Origin: Xylocopa sonorina
Lineage: Eukaryota > Arthropoda > Insecta > Hymenoptera > Apidae
Direction of reading: 5' to 3'
Length of the DNA stretch: 64,000 bases
NCBI RefSeq assembly: GCF_050948175.1
Contig: NC_135199.1
Coordinates: 12,094,501 to 12,158,500, forward strand
Shown here one piece after another: positions 1 through 10,640 of the stretch. The notes under the pieces were generated by a model. The model made no database searches. It was not told where the DNA came from and saw only the letters and a program-made list of their open reading frames with translations. A program made the translations under genes and the position numbers. Numbering within the stretch: position 1 is the first letter of the stretch; each line of letters begins with the position of its first letter.

Positions 1-1383
1 ATCGTACAACCCTGATGAGTTTTATGCGTCGTGTATACATGTATACTTAGTAGCAACGAAGTTCTACTTCGGCAAGAGGGGAAAGAGGGAAACCAGCGGC
101 GTGATTCGATCAATTCTACGAAGAACAGGGAGAAAATCCAAAGGAGCGTGCAAAATTTCGCAAACTAATCCGGCGCGGCGTTCTCTCGGCTCGTTTAGGG
201 CTGAAGGAATCGGGGAAAGGGATTCCCACGATTGGAAGGAAGTTTCGCCGCGGCCGGCCATAAACAGCGCGGCGGAAAGGGAGATACTTCGACTGTTGCC
301 AACTCTAATAAGAACAACCAATACGTTGATTGCTGCCAGGGATACACCGATATAACTCCCGGGCCGTGGTTCGCAAAACACGAGATGCCAAGGTCCTCCC
401 TTCGTCTCTCGATCCCCCTGACGGAGATCGCACACGCCAAAACCGGATCATACGCGGGGCCAATCAAATCAAAGTAAGTGAATTGGCTGGGAGCATGAAG
501 GACCTTCGCGGAAGCCCCCTCCTCCAGCCGAACGGGAGAGAGATCGGCACCGAGGTAGGCTGGCACGAACCACCCTTGCGGTGCTCGAGGGTTTTAGCTT
601 CGAAGACGGTTACTGATGGCCGCATCAATCGAAACCCCGGCGTTTCTTGTTACGTCCGCGTTCAACCACCGTCGGATCCGGGGTCAATTTAAACGCGGCC
701 AATTTGCCCGCCGCTTTCCTGCGTAAATCGGTCCGCTGACAAACGGCGGGGCAACACCGATTCCGCTTCGCTCCTCCGCGTCTCGGAAAGACTGGATACC
801 CATCGGTTCGAATACGTTAATCGAGTTAAAACCCACTGTCAGCGGCGCTACCACGTAAAGGAATAAAGGTTGCCGACCCTCGATTCGGAGTCTAGGTCTC
901 GGGACTGGTCCAGAAGCTGGGACTCGGACAACTTGGGAACAGCAGGCGGCGTCCTACTATCCACGAATTCTTGCCGTCCAAATGGAGGGCAAGTTAACCG
1001 CATAAATCGTGAACGTAATTAGAAGACCTTTCGCCGTCCGGTGTTGGAAACACGAGCCGCGGGAAGGTCAGCCAGCCCTGTGTCCGCTCGCTGGTTGGTC
1101 CGCCCGGCTCGTACCCGGTGTCGTAAGTTTCTCGTGCTTCCGGTATGTCCGCGTGTCCCGCCCGAAACGCGAACGTTTCACGGCCGCAACGAACTCTGTT
1201 TGCGAGCCACGGGACTCCCGGAGACACTCGGTATGAGAAACGCGTAGCTACGCAGCAAGATCGTAGCTCAACGTGGGGTACACCCTCCTCCAGAGGCTTG
1301 CCAAGGTAGGTAATCCTCTCGGGGGCGTGAGTTACTGCCTGGCGTCCCTCGCGTTGTACTCTCTCCTGTCCCACCTTCCTCCT
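1..1383. other. non-coding stretch, no gene recognised
   Basis: Open frames on both strands (up to 126 codons, minus strand 994-1374) are rich in Arg and Ser and overlap each other, as expected for CpG-rich non-coding DNA. A GTAAGT follows AAA at 471-476, but I see no convincing acceptor or start for an exon before it. A perfect 14-bp palindrome made of GTATAC, AT-centre, GTATAC lies at 33-46. Confidence 0.5.
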
Positions 1384-1415
1384 CTTCTTCTTCTTCTTCT
1401 TCTTCTTCTTCTTCT
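1384..1415 (+). repeat. (CTT)n microsatellite
   Basis: About 10.7 uninterrupted CTT units. It produces a poly-Leu run in an overlapping plus-strand frame (1273-1593) that I regard as non-coding. Confidence 0.95.
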
Positions 1416-3806
1416 GCTCCTTCGCTCCATCGGGTTTGCCCCACGTCCCTTTACCATCTTTCTTCCACTAACGCCCGTTCTACCCACCCGTTGCTATTCT
1501 TGCCGGTCTCTTTCACCCCCGTTCGAGAAGGGCTGGCTGAGAAAGCTCCGGGTGAGAGTCGGAGGACGGCTGGTGGTACGCGCCACGGCCTAGGAAAGAA
1601 CGAAGGAAGGAGAGCGTACGGTGCGGCGCTGCGCCACAGCTGGAGAGCATTAGTCAACTTGTAATTAATAAGTTATGTAGAACCGCGTCGCTAACGAACA
1701 GCACCGCGACGCAGAGGCGTTGTTATCTCTCTTTCGGGCCGGGAAGAAAGACCGGCAGAGATCGCTTTTCACCGCGCGACGACGGAAGCCTCCGGGATCG
1801 TAAATACACCAGCGGTAAACCCTTGTAACGTGAATAAACCGGGGGTGCTCGCACGGAAATAAGCGACACCAAGAACGATACATGACTCGAGCAGCTTGTA
1901 CCGTGCCCCTTCCTACCAATCATCAACGCTTTCCTCCTAGATTTACTTCCCTCTGCCCGACGAACGTTTCCCTTATTCCATCTCGCTCTGGTAGCCGCGC
2001 CGTGAACGCAAGGACCATCCCCAGATCCTGCCAATATTCGTCGTGTGTAACCATCCGGAAGTGGGATGCTGCGAGGAAGATCGGTTCGGATGTCGAGAGG
2101 CGGACACGCTGAATTGTCCGACCCGACTCTCCCACGGCTGAGACGGGGATCGTTATTTCGCGGTGTTCCCGGCGTACGTTCTAGCCTATCGAAGTAAACT
2201 CGTCGTTACCGCGGCGCAATCGCGATCGGGCGAAACGGTACAGCGGGACGCGGAATAGGTGCCCTAGGAGGGCTAGGGACGGGGTGCCCGGTAGAAGTTA
2301 CGCGACGCGGACAAGAATGTCGCCGGCAGCCAGCAGGATATACCATAAGAAGAACGAATGGAGCATTCGAGAATAAGATATCGGCTTTACGTGCAGCCAC
2401 TTTTGAATAAGCGCGTTGCCGCGCCGCTGGCAAGGTGGCGACTTTGCTCCCACGCGCGAAATCGCGCCATCCACGGGCGAACCGTCTGGATGAAGGAGTT
2501 TATCCCAGCTGCGAACTGCAGTGGAACTCTGGTCAACCCTTTCGCACATCTCGAACTCGAATTCTGATAACGAATAAGCGGAGTTCTCATTTTCTTCGGA
2601 GATCGCTACCTACGAAGCTGTCTCGCGCTCCGGAGGATTAACGTCGCGGCCATATTTGCTTGTCTCTGTGATTACCGGCCGTGGTTTCGTCGTCTCCGTG
2701 TAACGCTGGTATCTGCGTGCCCATCGACATAATAACTCGCTCAAAACGATGGGCGTGAACGTATAGATATTTGTATGCGCGCGATGTTCCGTTGAGATCG
2801 TTCGTGGAAAACCGAGAACAACAATTTCGCGTAAACGCAGCTGGTTCTTGCGACTTGTTGTTGAAAATTACTTGTGCACATTGTGCCGGTAATCGTCGGT
2901 CCTTTATAATTTGCAACGATACAGATTGCCGGTGAACGACTCGGGGCCTGTTCGAGTACGCGTTCCCTTTTTTGCTCGAGCGGAGGTAGAACCATGTATA
3001 ATGTAGCAAGAACGATTAGCCAGGCCGAGAATTAGTAGTCCGACTGGATACACCGGTTGGAACGTTGACGAAATCGCGCGAAGGTCGTCCATAACTCACG
3101 TCCTCGTTCATCAATCAGTAGTCAGGGCTAACTATTCCGTGCTACGGTATTCCCGTGCGGCTCATTTAAATGTACAGCATTATTTGCTGCGTCGCGTTCG
3201 ACGATACCCTCCAGAGGTCGAGGCATGCGAGGTAGGAAACGAGCGAGTGCGTCTCGAACGGCGATACCATTGGAAATAACGCGAGTTCATCGTTCGCGAT
3301 CCAACAACTCGCGACAAATCTAATACTCGAACCATTCCAGTCCTCGTAACCGCGTGGCGAACTTTCCAAATGATGCTGAACGTACGATTATCCTCGGGTG
3401 CCACGATACTGAAACTATTCCGTGCATAGTCTTCGATCTACACCGGGCCGAAAAAGAACCGCGGCGACGCGAGATCGCGTGCGAGCCACGGCGAAATTTA
3501 ATTAACGCGTACACGCGAGTCGCGGTCGTTCCTCGTTCGGACGTGGCGTCTGGTCGCCGGGGCACGCCGCGCGATAGCACGACGACGTCTATCGGGTAGT
3601 GTCGGAGGCGCAGCAGCAGACAAGGTGACTCTTCTGCAACGAGCCAGCTGCTACTCTCGGTAACTGTAATAATTATGCAAAGACCGAACGCGCAACGGTG
3701 CATCGCGAGCAAGCGAGCCGGGCGAACCAGCGGCCATAGGAGCCGAAGGGAAGAGGAAGGAGGACGTTCCAAGGAACGGAGCGCAAAAGGAGCAACGCGA
3801 GCCAAG
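1416..3806. other. non-coding stretch, no gene recognised
   Basis: No exon supported. Short overlapping open frames only. CpG-rich throughout, with an AT-richer patch near 2730-3010. GTGAGT on the minus strand near 3099 has no clear exon upstream. Confidence 0.45.
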
Positions 3807-4126
3807 ATGGTGGAGGAGATGGCATGCAAAAGAGGCTTCGTAGGTAAGCGAACCGAGCCGGTTGTAAGGCGACACCTCGCGGCTCCATATATCTTTCTCT
3901 TTCTTTCTCCCCGGATCTCTCTCCCCCCGAGCAGTCGACGCCACCACCGGTCTCCATCCTCCGTCTTGTTGTTCCCTTTCGACCACCATTTCCACCTCCT
4001 CCCTCTTTCTGGCTCACTTTCGAACGTGCTCCGTCTCTTTTTCACCGCCCAGACGACCTGAAAATCGATGTTTCTACAGTTTTCCCTTTGACTCCGTAAC
4101 GACATTGCGAGACACTGTTCGCTCAT
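3320..4126 (-). other. longest open frame in the window (268 codons), probably not coding
   Basis: The frame begins with a true ATG (plus 4124-4126) in a poor context and runs to 3320. The product would be Arg-rich and Ser-rich with Trp-Trp pairs and no domain I recognise. A plus-strand frame of 128 codons (3675-4061) overlaps it. With about 2,000 ATGs on both strands, one frame of this size by chance is not impossible in GC-rich DNA. I list it only because a reader would otherwise miss the longest frame. Confidence 0.12.
3807..3843 (+). CDS. candidate very short initial coding exon
   Basis: An ATG in a strong context (GCCAAGATGG: purine at -3, G at +4) opens 12 codons reading MVEEMACKRGFV and then meets AG/GTAAGC at 3844, a good 5' splice site. 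The exon would end one base into a codon (phase 1). I did not recognise the peptide, and no partner exon is visible nearby; the strong acceptor at 7498 begins an exon open in phase 0, so it does not obviously join. The frame also reads on through the donor, so the segment could be part of the overlapping 128-codon frame or nothing at all. The CCAAGATGG string resembles promoter-proximal YY1/PHO-type elements, an alternative explanation for the good context. Confidence 0.18.
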
Positions 4127-7072
4127 AAGGCGGAAGTTGTTACAGATTTTCTAGCTCTTCTCGGGTGGTCCCCGAACGCGCTCGTCGAACCATGAACACG
4201 GAAACTGCGTACAGCGAGACAGTTGTATCCAAGACTGTCTACCAATTACGGTGCGTCATCTCTGAGGGATGAAAAACATGACGCGCACCGTGCGACGTAT
4301 AAGCGATACCCATCCAAGTAGCCACGAGAAGTACTACGTCCCCATCCAAAGGGGTTGTTTCGATCAATCAGAGATATCTCCGCGTTTTCGATGGCATTTA
4401 ACCGATTCGTACTATGAATCAGCCTGTAGATACATCATATATACATCCCGCAGTCGTCAGGGTCGATGCAAATGGGCCGTGGTATAAATGGCCGTCCAAA
4501 AACAAGAAAGAAGCGCGGCGAGACGAGAAAACGGTGGGGCTGAAGGCGGACGCGGGGAGGTAGGTGGCGGAGTTTGATACAGGTGGGTAACCCCGCGACA
4601 CCCTCTAACGAAACGGATCGTCTGTCTTACTTACATCGGCTCGCATCTATAAACTCACGCGGTTGGTACACGCATACGAAGGCCAGCACGCGTGTATATC
4701 CCCCATCGGACGTGCAAAGGGGGACGCGGTTACCAGCGGGCAACCGACCCACCAACCACCCATATATCTGCGTCCTAAAAGGAATTCCAGAATATATTTT
4801 ACATATGCTTTATTGCCGCCTTATTTCCAACTCTATGGGCACAGACCTCGAGCAGAGACCGCGGGACGGACGGACGAGGAAAGAGGAGAGCCGGGTAAAC
4901 GGAGGAAGCGAGACGGGGTGAGAGCAGTGCACGCGTACACGCTCCGCCTGACAAAGGACGACGAGGCTCCCTCGCCACACGACCAGCGTTTTTCCCCGCG
5001 TTTTCGTCCATCCCACGAATCGTTGCCCGCTTCGTTTGAATGAGAATAGAAAAGAATTTGACGCGAGTCTCTCTCGGTAAAGTGGCTGCTTGTCCGACTG
5101 TCAAGGGGATTAAGACGGTAGGCGGGCGGGTTTCAACCCTTTCGCGGTATAACGAACCACCGAGGAATGCGGAGGGCGAGGGAGGCTATCGTTCTTCCTC
5201 GATCGCGTCGACGTACAAAGAAAAGCGCCATGCGTATTCCGGCAACGTACCACTAACGACGTTCTTATGAATTATACGACCGAGGCAATTCTTCAACGAA
5301 GAAAAACAACGATCGCCAGGAAACAATGGAGCGAGGAACTGGGGTGAGGAAAGCGCGGTCAGAAAGAGAGGGGCGCGTGTGCGCGAATGGGCCGTGCGCG
5401 ACGCGCGAACCCCCTGAAAGGCGATAATTTTCGAAAGGGTTGCATCGATAGATCGTCAGCGGGACCGCAGAGGGAACAACACGGTCGGGCTGTGTAGTTC
5501 CACGGTAGCGCGTCGACTAGCAACCAGCCAGCATAAATGTATAATGCATGCCCCTGCGCGACTGCATTCCTCAGTAATGACTTAACTTGTACCAGTTAAC
5601 AAGTATCGGGGCTAGATGATTCGATAATTCGCAGCCAGGCACCCACGGACGGCTTTTCGTCGGGCCCGTGGCTCGTAGCGCGTCGTTGAATTGACGAATG
5701 CAAATCGGTTTCTCCGCTCTCCGCCATTACTTCGTTCCTTACGTCTCGAACGATCGCGGTGGATAGCACAGCTCGGTTAATCGATGGCGAATTTCGATCG
5801 ATCACCAAAGTCCGGCGGCTAATCAAACTTCGCCAGTTGGCCACCGTCCAGGCTCCGAGGAAGTTGGGAATTATTTATAAGATTCGGTGAAACCGCTCGC
5901 GGCCGATTCCGTTCTGCTAATAATAATAGGGACAGATGGACGGAGACGTGGGCGTCCCGATCGCGGACCACGTTCCCGGATAATGACTTAACTCGCACGA
6001 GTCCTAGGCAGACTCGAGTGGTCGAGAGGTGAAAGCTGAGCTCGACGCGGAGTGGAGGACGGATTCTATTCGAGGGACTTAGGTATTCGATGATTTGCAA
6101 GGGAATACGGATTACGAAACTGGCTGTACCCGGAATGAACGAAGGGAGGCTGAACGGGGACCGTGAGCGTGGCTCTTCGGCTACTCCAAGTTCGACGGGC
6201 CCCGACGGGGGGCTCCCCTACCAGCAGCAAGTGTACCACGGCGAACGGAAACGCGGTGGGGAGAGCCGGTTTCAACGACCAAGACGCCATCACGCTTAAC
6301 GGCAAGAAACTATGATTACCGGGCCCCTCGAGAGCCCTGTGTGCAGCGATCCTCGAGCCAAAGGAGGTGCTCGCGCGCGCGCGCGCGTGCGCTCCCCTTC
6401 GAAAAATCGGCCTCCGCGCAACGTCCAGCCGTTCAATTACCAAGCGGTCCACCCCTTTATTGCCCGTAACAGAAATTTCGAGGCCTGCGAGCCGCGAATT
6501 CTGCCCGATTCCTATGCATTCCCGGTGTAATAGCGGGAATAAGGGGTGGAGCGAAACGATGGCGTGGCCAAGGCCTCACCGAATCGCGAGGTACGATGCG
6601 TTAAAAATGCACGCGAAAATCTGGACGATGGTGGAAGCACGATAGAACCTTCGGGCCGTTTGAATAAATTGAACGGTAACTTTTGATTCGTTTCACTTGG
6701 AACGACTTGAAAATTACACGTTGCGCGGTAAGCTACGGAGATGGCTGCTTGGCTGCGCGTGCAACTCTTAACGCGACGCGTTGCCATCCCGACCGGGTGA
6801 ACACCATCGTCGATCCAGAAGCATTAGGAGAATTTCACGTTTACTCGGATCGAAACGATCTTGGGAACTCTCGTTAATTAATAACCGACGCTGCTGAGAG
6901 ACTCGCAGAAAAATGGAATCCCGCTTCCATTATTCAAACGGTGCGACTTCGGGGCAGGTAGTTTTCGATTCTACCGAGCGGCGAGACCAGAGTAAGGGGG
7001 CGTGATCATTTCGTCGCGCGAAAATAATAATGAACTCGCATAAATCAGGGAAAGTTTGAGGGAACCAGTTCG

Positions 7073-7073
<1 letters not shown>
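3850..7073. other. non-coding stretch with two POU octamers and a CG run
   Basis: A C/T-rich tract at about 3893-4040 is followed by ordinary CpG-rich sequence. Exact octamers ATGCAAAT lie at 4466-4473 and 5698-5705. A weak TATA-like TATAAT (5540) sits 33 bases before TCAGTA (A at 5573), a possible but unsupported core promoter. A CG alternating run is at 6372-6387. No exon supported. Confidence 0.4.
6372..6387. repeat. (CG)n run, Z-DNA prone
   Basis: Sixteen bases of alternating C and G, capable of Z-DNA in principle. Confidence 0.85.

Positions 7074-7118
<45 letters not shown>
7074..7118 (+). repeat. (CT)n microsatellite
   Basis: CT repeats with a few TTT interruptions. About 245 bases downstream lies a (GA)n tract, so the two are inverted relative to each other. 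Confidence 0.95.
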
Positions 7119-7121
<3 letters not shown>

Positions 7122-7360
7122 CGCCGTCTACGGAGTGCTCTCCATTCACGATATCCGGGCACCGCGTGCGGTCGCGATATGCGAGCCGGCTGCCAAAAAT
7201 GTTCTCCAGACCGGCAACTTTTCTGGCGCGCTCGAAAATCCGGGGAATCCGGTGCGCGCCGCGACCGATTAGTCTTCGGTTCGTCGGTACCGCGTAACCG
7301 CCCCCTCGACCTCGTTTTTCCCGATTTCCACGAGCGCCAACCACCCACGATGCCAAAGCG

Positions 7361-7390
7361 AGCGAGAGAGTGAAAGAGAGAGAGAGAGAG
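7361..7390 (+). repeat. (GA)n microsatellite
   Basis: GA repeat interrupted by TGA and AAA. It is complementary to the CT tract at 7074-7118, so a transcript across both could fold on itself. The 240 bases between hold no supported exon. Confidence 0.9.
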
Positions 7391-7440
7391 TAGACGGCGG
7401 ACAGCGGAGAGCCAGAGCGCTTCGGAAGAACCGTACCGAT

Positions 7441-7498
7441 TGCACTTTTTTGCTTTTTTTCATTTCTATTTTTCTCTTTTTTTTTCTTCTCTTGGCAG
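7441..7498 (+). other. very strong 3' splice site (pyrimidine tract plus CAG)
   Basis: Fifty-eight bases that are almost all T and C end in TTGGCAG. This is the strongest acceptor-like sequence on the plus strand of the window. It is followed at once by an open frame of 83 codons. The tract could also be a plain pyrimidine microsatellite, but the clean CAG ending and the open frame after it favour an acceptor. Confidence 0.45.
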
Positions 7499-7750
7499 AT
7501 AGAACACGGTCAGGCTTTTCGGGGATCCGGACGGGTGTCCGGACTCCGGTTCAGGCTACGTAGAATGGAAGTAGGTAACCTTTGGGATTTGGACGTGATA
7601 TATTGCGGCAAGGCGATCTACAATCTGCCGACCGAGCGATATAGACGCTGCAGCCAGCGTGCGGTATGTTCTATGCAAATCGGGAATCAGGAAGCAAAAG
7701 GAAGCCTTATGAAAATGGAAGCTTTAACCTGGGCCAGGTGTAACCCGTGA
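7499..7750 (+). CDS. candidate terminal coding exon, unknown product
   Basis: From the first base after the acceptor the phase-0 frame is open for 83 codons to TGA at 7748-7750. The peptide begins IEHGQAFRG, contains MEVGNLWDLDVIYCG near residue 23, and ends EALTWARCNP. It has a mixed composition unlike the Arg/Ser-rich shadow frames around it, with four cysteines. No family recognised. The exon could instead be internal: AG/GTAACC lies at 7571-7576 and CAG/GTGTAA at 7738-7743. The exact octamer at 7673-7680 falls inside the frame. An 84-codon frame starting right after an acceptor has a few per cent probability by chance, so this is suggestive, not proven. A non-coding RNA exon is the main alternative. 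Confidence 0.33.
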   Translation: MEHGQAFRGSGRVSGLRFRLRRMEVGNLWDLDVIYCGKAIYNLPTERYRRCSQRAVCSMQIGNQEAKGSLMKMEALTWARCNP

Positions 7751-10114
7751 AAATAGCCGAAATACCACGGTCTCCGCGTTCCTTTCCTCCTGCTTTTTCT
7801 TTATATCTCTGCCGGTCGGTCGTCGCGATAGTTAGGTTCGAGCGAGTCTCGACGGCGAATTGAATTAACAGCGCTCGATCGCTGGAACGGCGTAGGTACT
7901 CGTTCGGGGAGAGGAAAAATTATTGAATTGAGATTGTGAAAGGGAAATCGCGGCGGTGGAATGCTGGTTCGCGCGCGATTTATCGAAAAACGAGGGATAT
8001 CCACGGAAAGAGGGATCCGTTGGTTCGGATGGTTACGTAGTTACAGGTTGGCCAGACTCGCGGTTAAGATGGACGAGGCGGCGCGGTACGAGATCTTATC
8101 CGAGCGCAGCAGCGGCCACTGAATCATCCGCTTTGAATAGGGCTTCGCTTCACTCCCTATATTATACCTATAGGTACTAACCTTCTACCTATGGCCGCGC
8201 GAGCGCGCCCGTTCACGATACACACCGTCTCCGATGCGAGAGGAACCGGGATAGAGGGGGCGAAAACCCGACCGGGTTCGAGCTATGCCCTGTATAAATG
8301 CGTTATACGGGAGAAACGTTGGTGCGCACTAAATTACCGCGCGCGACACTGTCACGCCGTTACCGCCGCTCGTAGAAGCCCCAGCCACCTTGCAACTCAC
8401 AAGTCGCCCTCTACCTGGCCCATGACTTACAAGTCGGCGATAGCGCTCGCTACCACAGTCTTAATCAGCATAAATCATACCGACAATGCGCCACTGACCG
8501 CCTTTGAATCCGCCACCATCCTCTGCGAAAATGGGAGACCCGATACCACGTATCCGCGCGGGCTATCGCCACGATTCACGGCAGATCTTTCGGATCTCGC
8601 GATGAAATATAGAAAACCCGTATAAATTGAAGACGGAAATTACAACCGAGCGACCTATCGACGGACGATTCGATCTGCGCCCTTCTTCTCCTCCGTTTCG
8701 TTGGATATTTCAGATTTGCGATCGCCGAATCGAACTTTTTCAATCTGCACCCCCGAACGCTATTCGTTTCCGGTTCTCCTATTTTATCGGACGCTCGACA
8801 CCGACGCGCGAATTCTTCACAAAGTCTCACGGGCGTTCGTTCCTCGAGGCTACCGCGAATATCAACCGAGAAGCGTTATAAATCAATCGCGTCGCATAGA
8901 AGACGGCGGACGTGAAATAAATTCGAAATCAGTAGGCGCATCTTTTCGAGTCGCGTGAAATATGCGGTATACCGCGGCGCGTGGTCCTCAGTGTCATATA
9001 GCCTTAAAATGGCCGCGGACGTTCGAGAGAAATGCGAGTGGATTAGCACGCGCGCGTCAAACTTACGACCCCGTCGTACATCTGCAGCCGCGAGGTCGCC
9101 GCTTCGACTTTTTCCCCCTCGAACGAAATTCCGGTGAATCCTGAAAACGTGCTCGGCACGACGCGTCTCACAACCGCGTCATCTTTGCAGCCCCGTGTTC
9201 GTAACAGTCATTACGCGTGAAATCTGAACGTTGCAAATAACCCTGACCCTTAACACCGGTTCGTTTGGCTCGCCTCGCCAGCCACGTCGGCCAGATACGA
9301 AATCCTGTTTCCTAACTGAATCCGAAATTGCAGTCTCTTGTCCACCGACGTCCTTCCGCCTTCTCGTTTCGAGACTGCTGTTACGACCGATAAAATTTTG
9401 AAAGAACAACCAGTTACTATGCTCCCAACGAACACATTTCCAGCGGACCATTGAGCGAAGTACAGTCATCGAACGGGGTAATTTTCGTTCCTTCGCGATC
9501 GATCTTCTCGAAACCAGCACGAGACTTCGCCAGGGATGCATAATGATACACGGGACGAGCTTCAGAAAATGTTAACCGTTTCCGCGTTGATCGTTATCCT
9601 TTAAAGGACGATGAAAATTTTCACTGAACGTCTGTCGAGGAATTTGTCGGGGCCGATCGCACACGACGTCCGCTACAATTTTATTCGAGCTGAGAAACGC
9701 GCAACGCTGCGCGAGTTTCTCGCACTGCGAGACGCCGCGTCGTTACTCATAAGAACGTCTTAAGCGAAAGATTAGATCGAAAGGTCGCGCGCGTCAAACC
9801 AAAGGCACCGTCTAGGAAATCATTAATATTGATCAAGCAGATGATTGATAACTTCATTAACACGATACACGTGCCGATTCAATTAACTCCTCGTAACCGC
9901 TCGCGTCTGTGCCCGTGTGCGTATGCGCGCGGTGCCGCGCGAAATAATTTACGATTCAAGGGAGCTCCTCGCGTTTTTTTCACGCTCGAGTCAATTAGCG
10001 ATAACCTTTCCCGTGGACGCTAGCCGATTTCTAACGGACGAACCTCCGCTAGCCCGTTGCCTCGGGCCCGTCAACCGCCCGAGGAGACCGTGATTTACGC
10101 CTCAACTAATTAAT
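7751..10114. other. non-coding stretch with weak exon-like signals
   Basis: An acceptor-like sequence (pyrimidine-rich, ending ATATTTCAG at 8713) is followed by overlapping open frames in two registers, so I do not call an exon. On the minus strand two near-identical donor-like strings, ACTTGTAAGT and ACTTGTGAGT, lie about 35 bases apart around 8392-8435. Nothing else seen. Confidence 0.4.
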
Positions 10115-10134
10115 CGTGCGGGCATTCCCGCACG
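10115..10134. other. GC-rich tetraloop hairpin
   Basis: CGTGCGGG and its exact reverse complement CCCGCACG are separated by four bases (CATT). The 8-bp stem sits in AT-rich flanks. No T-run follows, and in a eukaryotic setting it is not a terminator. Confidence 0.8.
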
Positions 10135-10528
10135 TATTATCATTTTTCCGCGCGGACGTTCACGAGCGGGCCCGTCCGCGTGGCACGAAACGTCGGTGGA
10201 TCGTTTGCATTTTTACCCAGGAAACATCGTAAATCCGATGCCTCGACTTAACGACGTCGGAACGCCGAGAGCCGACTACACTATCGCGGAATATTTTTCT
10301 TCTGCTTCTTTTCCTCGTCGCCCCCCGTTCGCGCATGCTATCGCTCTCTATCTCCCTCTCGCTCGCTCCCTCCCTACCTTTCTCTGGAAAGAAAAAAAAA
10401 ATTGTATCATCTATTCTCCGCTCACGTAGAACGTGACGAGAGAAGAGGAACGAAGAGAGGAGAGGCCCCCGGAGGCCGTATCGCTCGTTCGCCGCCTCGG
10501 GCCCTGGGACAAGAAGAGATCCGTACCC

Positions 10529-10640
10529 GTAATTGTAAACATTGGATTAATGCAAATGCGCGCTTAAAAGCTTAATTGCTTTGATAAAGTATGGCGGTGC
10601 ATTAAATTCAAATGCATGTAAATTAATTCAAATTTATGAG
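10529..10640. promoter_or_regulatory. AT-rich block with POU octamer and homeodomain cores, possible conserved enhancer element
   Basis: Within about 110 bases lie ATGCAAAT (10550-10557), several TAAT/ATTA cores, GCTTAATTGC and TTAATTCAAATTTATG. The composition changes sharply from GC-rich flanks. Such clustered homeodomain and POU sites are typical of conserved non-coding elements near developmental genes. This is inference; no alignment was possible. Confidence 0.3.

Noticed and set aside
800..830. tRNA from a GGTTCGAAT B-box-like string
   Set aside because: No A box, no cloverleaf; the same string recurs at several places without structure.
1273..1593. Leu-rich membrane-like peptide
   Set aside because: The Leu run is the CTT microsatellite translated; no splice or promoter support.
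3320..4126. 268-codon minus-strand frame as a gene
   Set aside because: Poor start context, Arg/Ser-rich, no domain, overlapped by plus frames; near the length expected by chance in this much sequence.
8714..8958. Exon after ATATTTCAG
   Set aside because: Two overlapping frames look equally plausible; no donor or polyA site decides.
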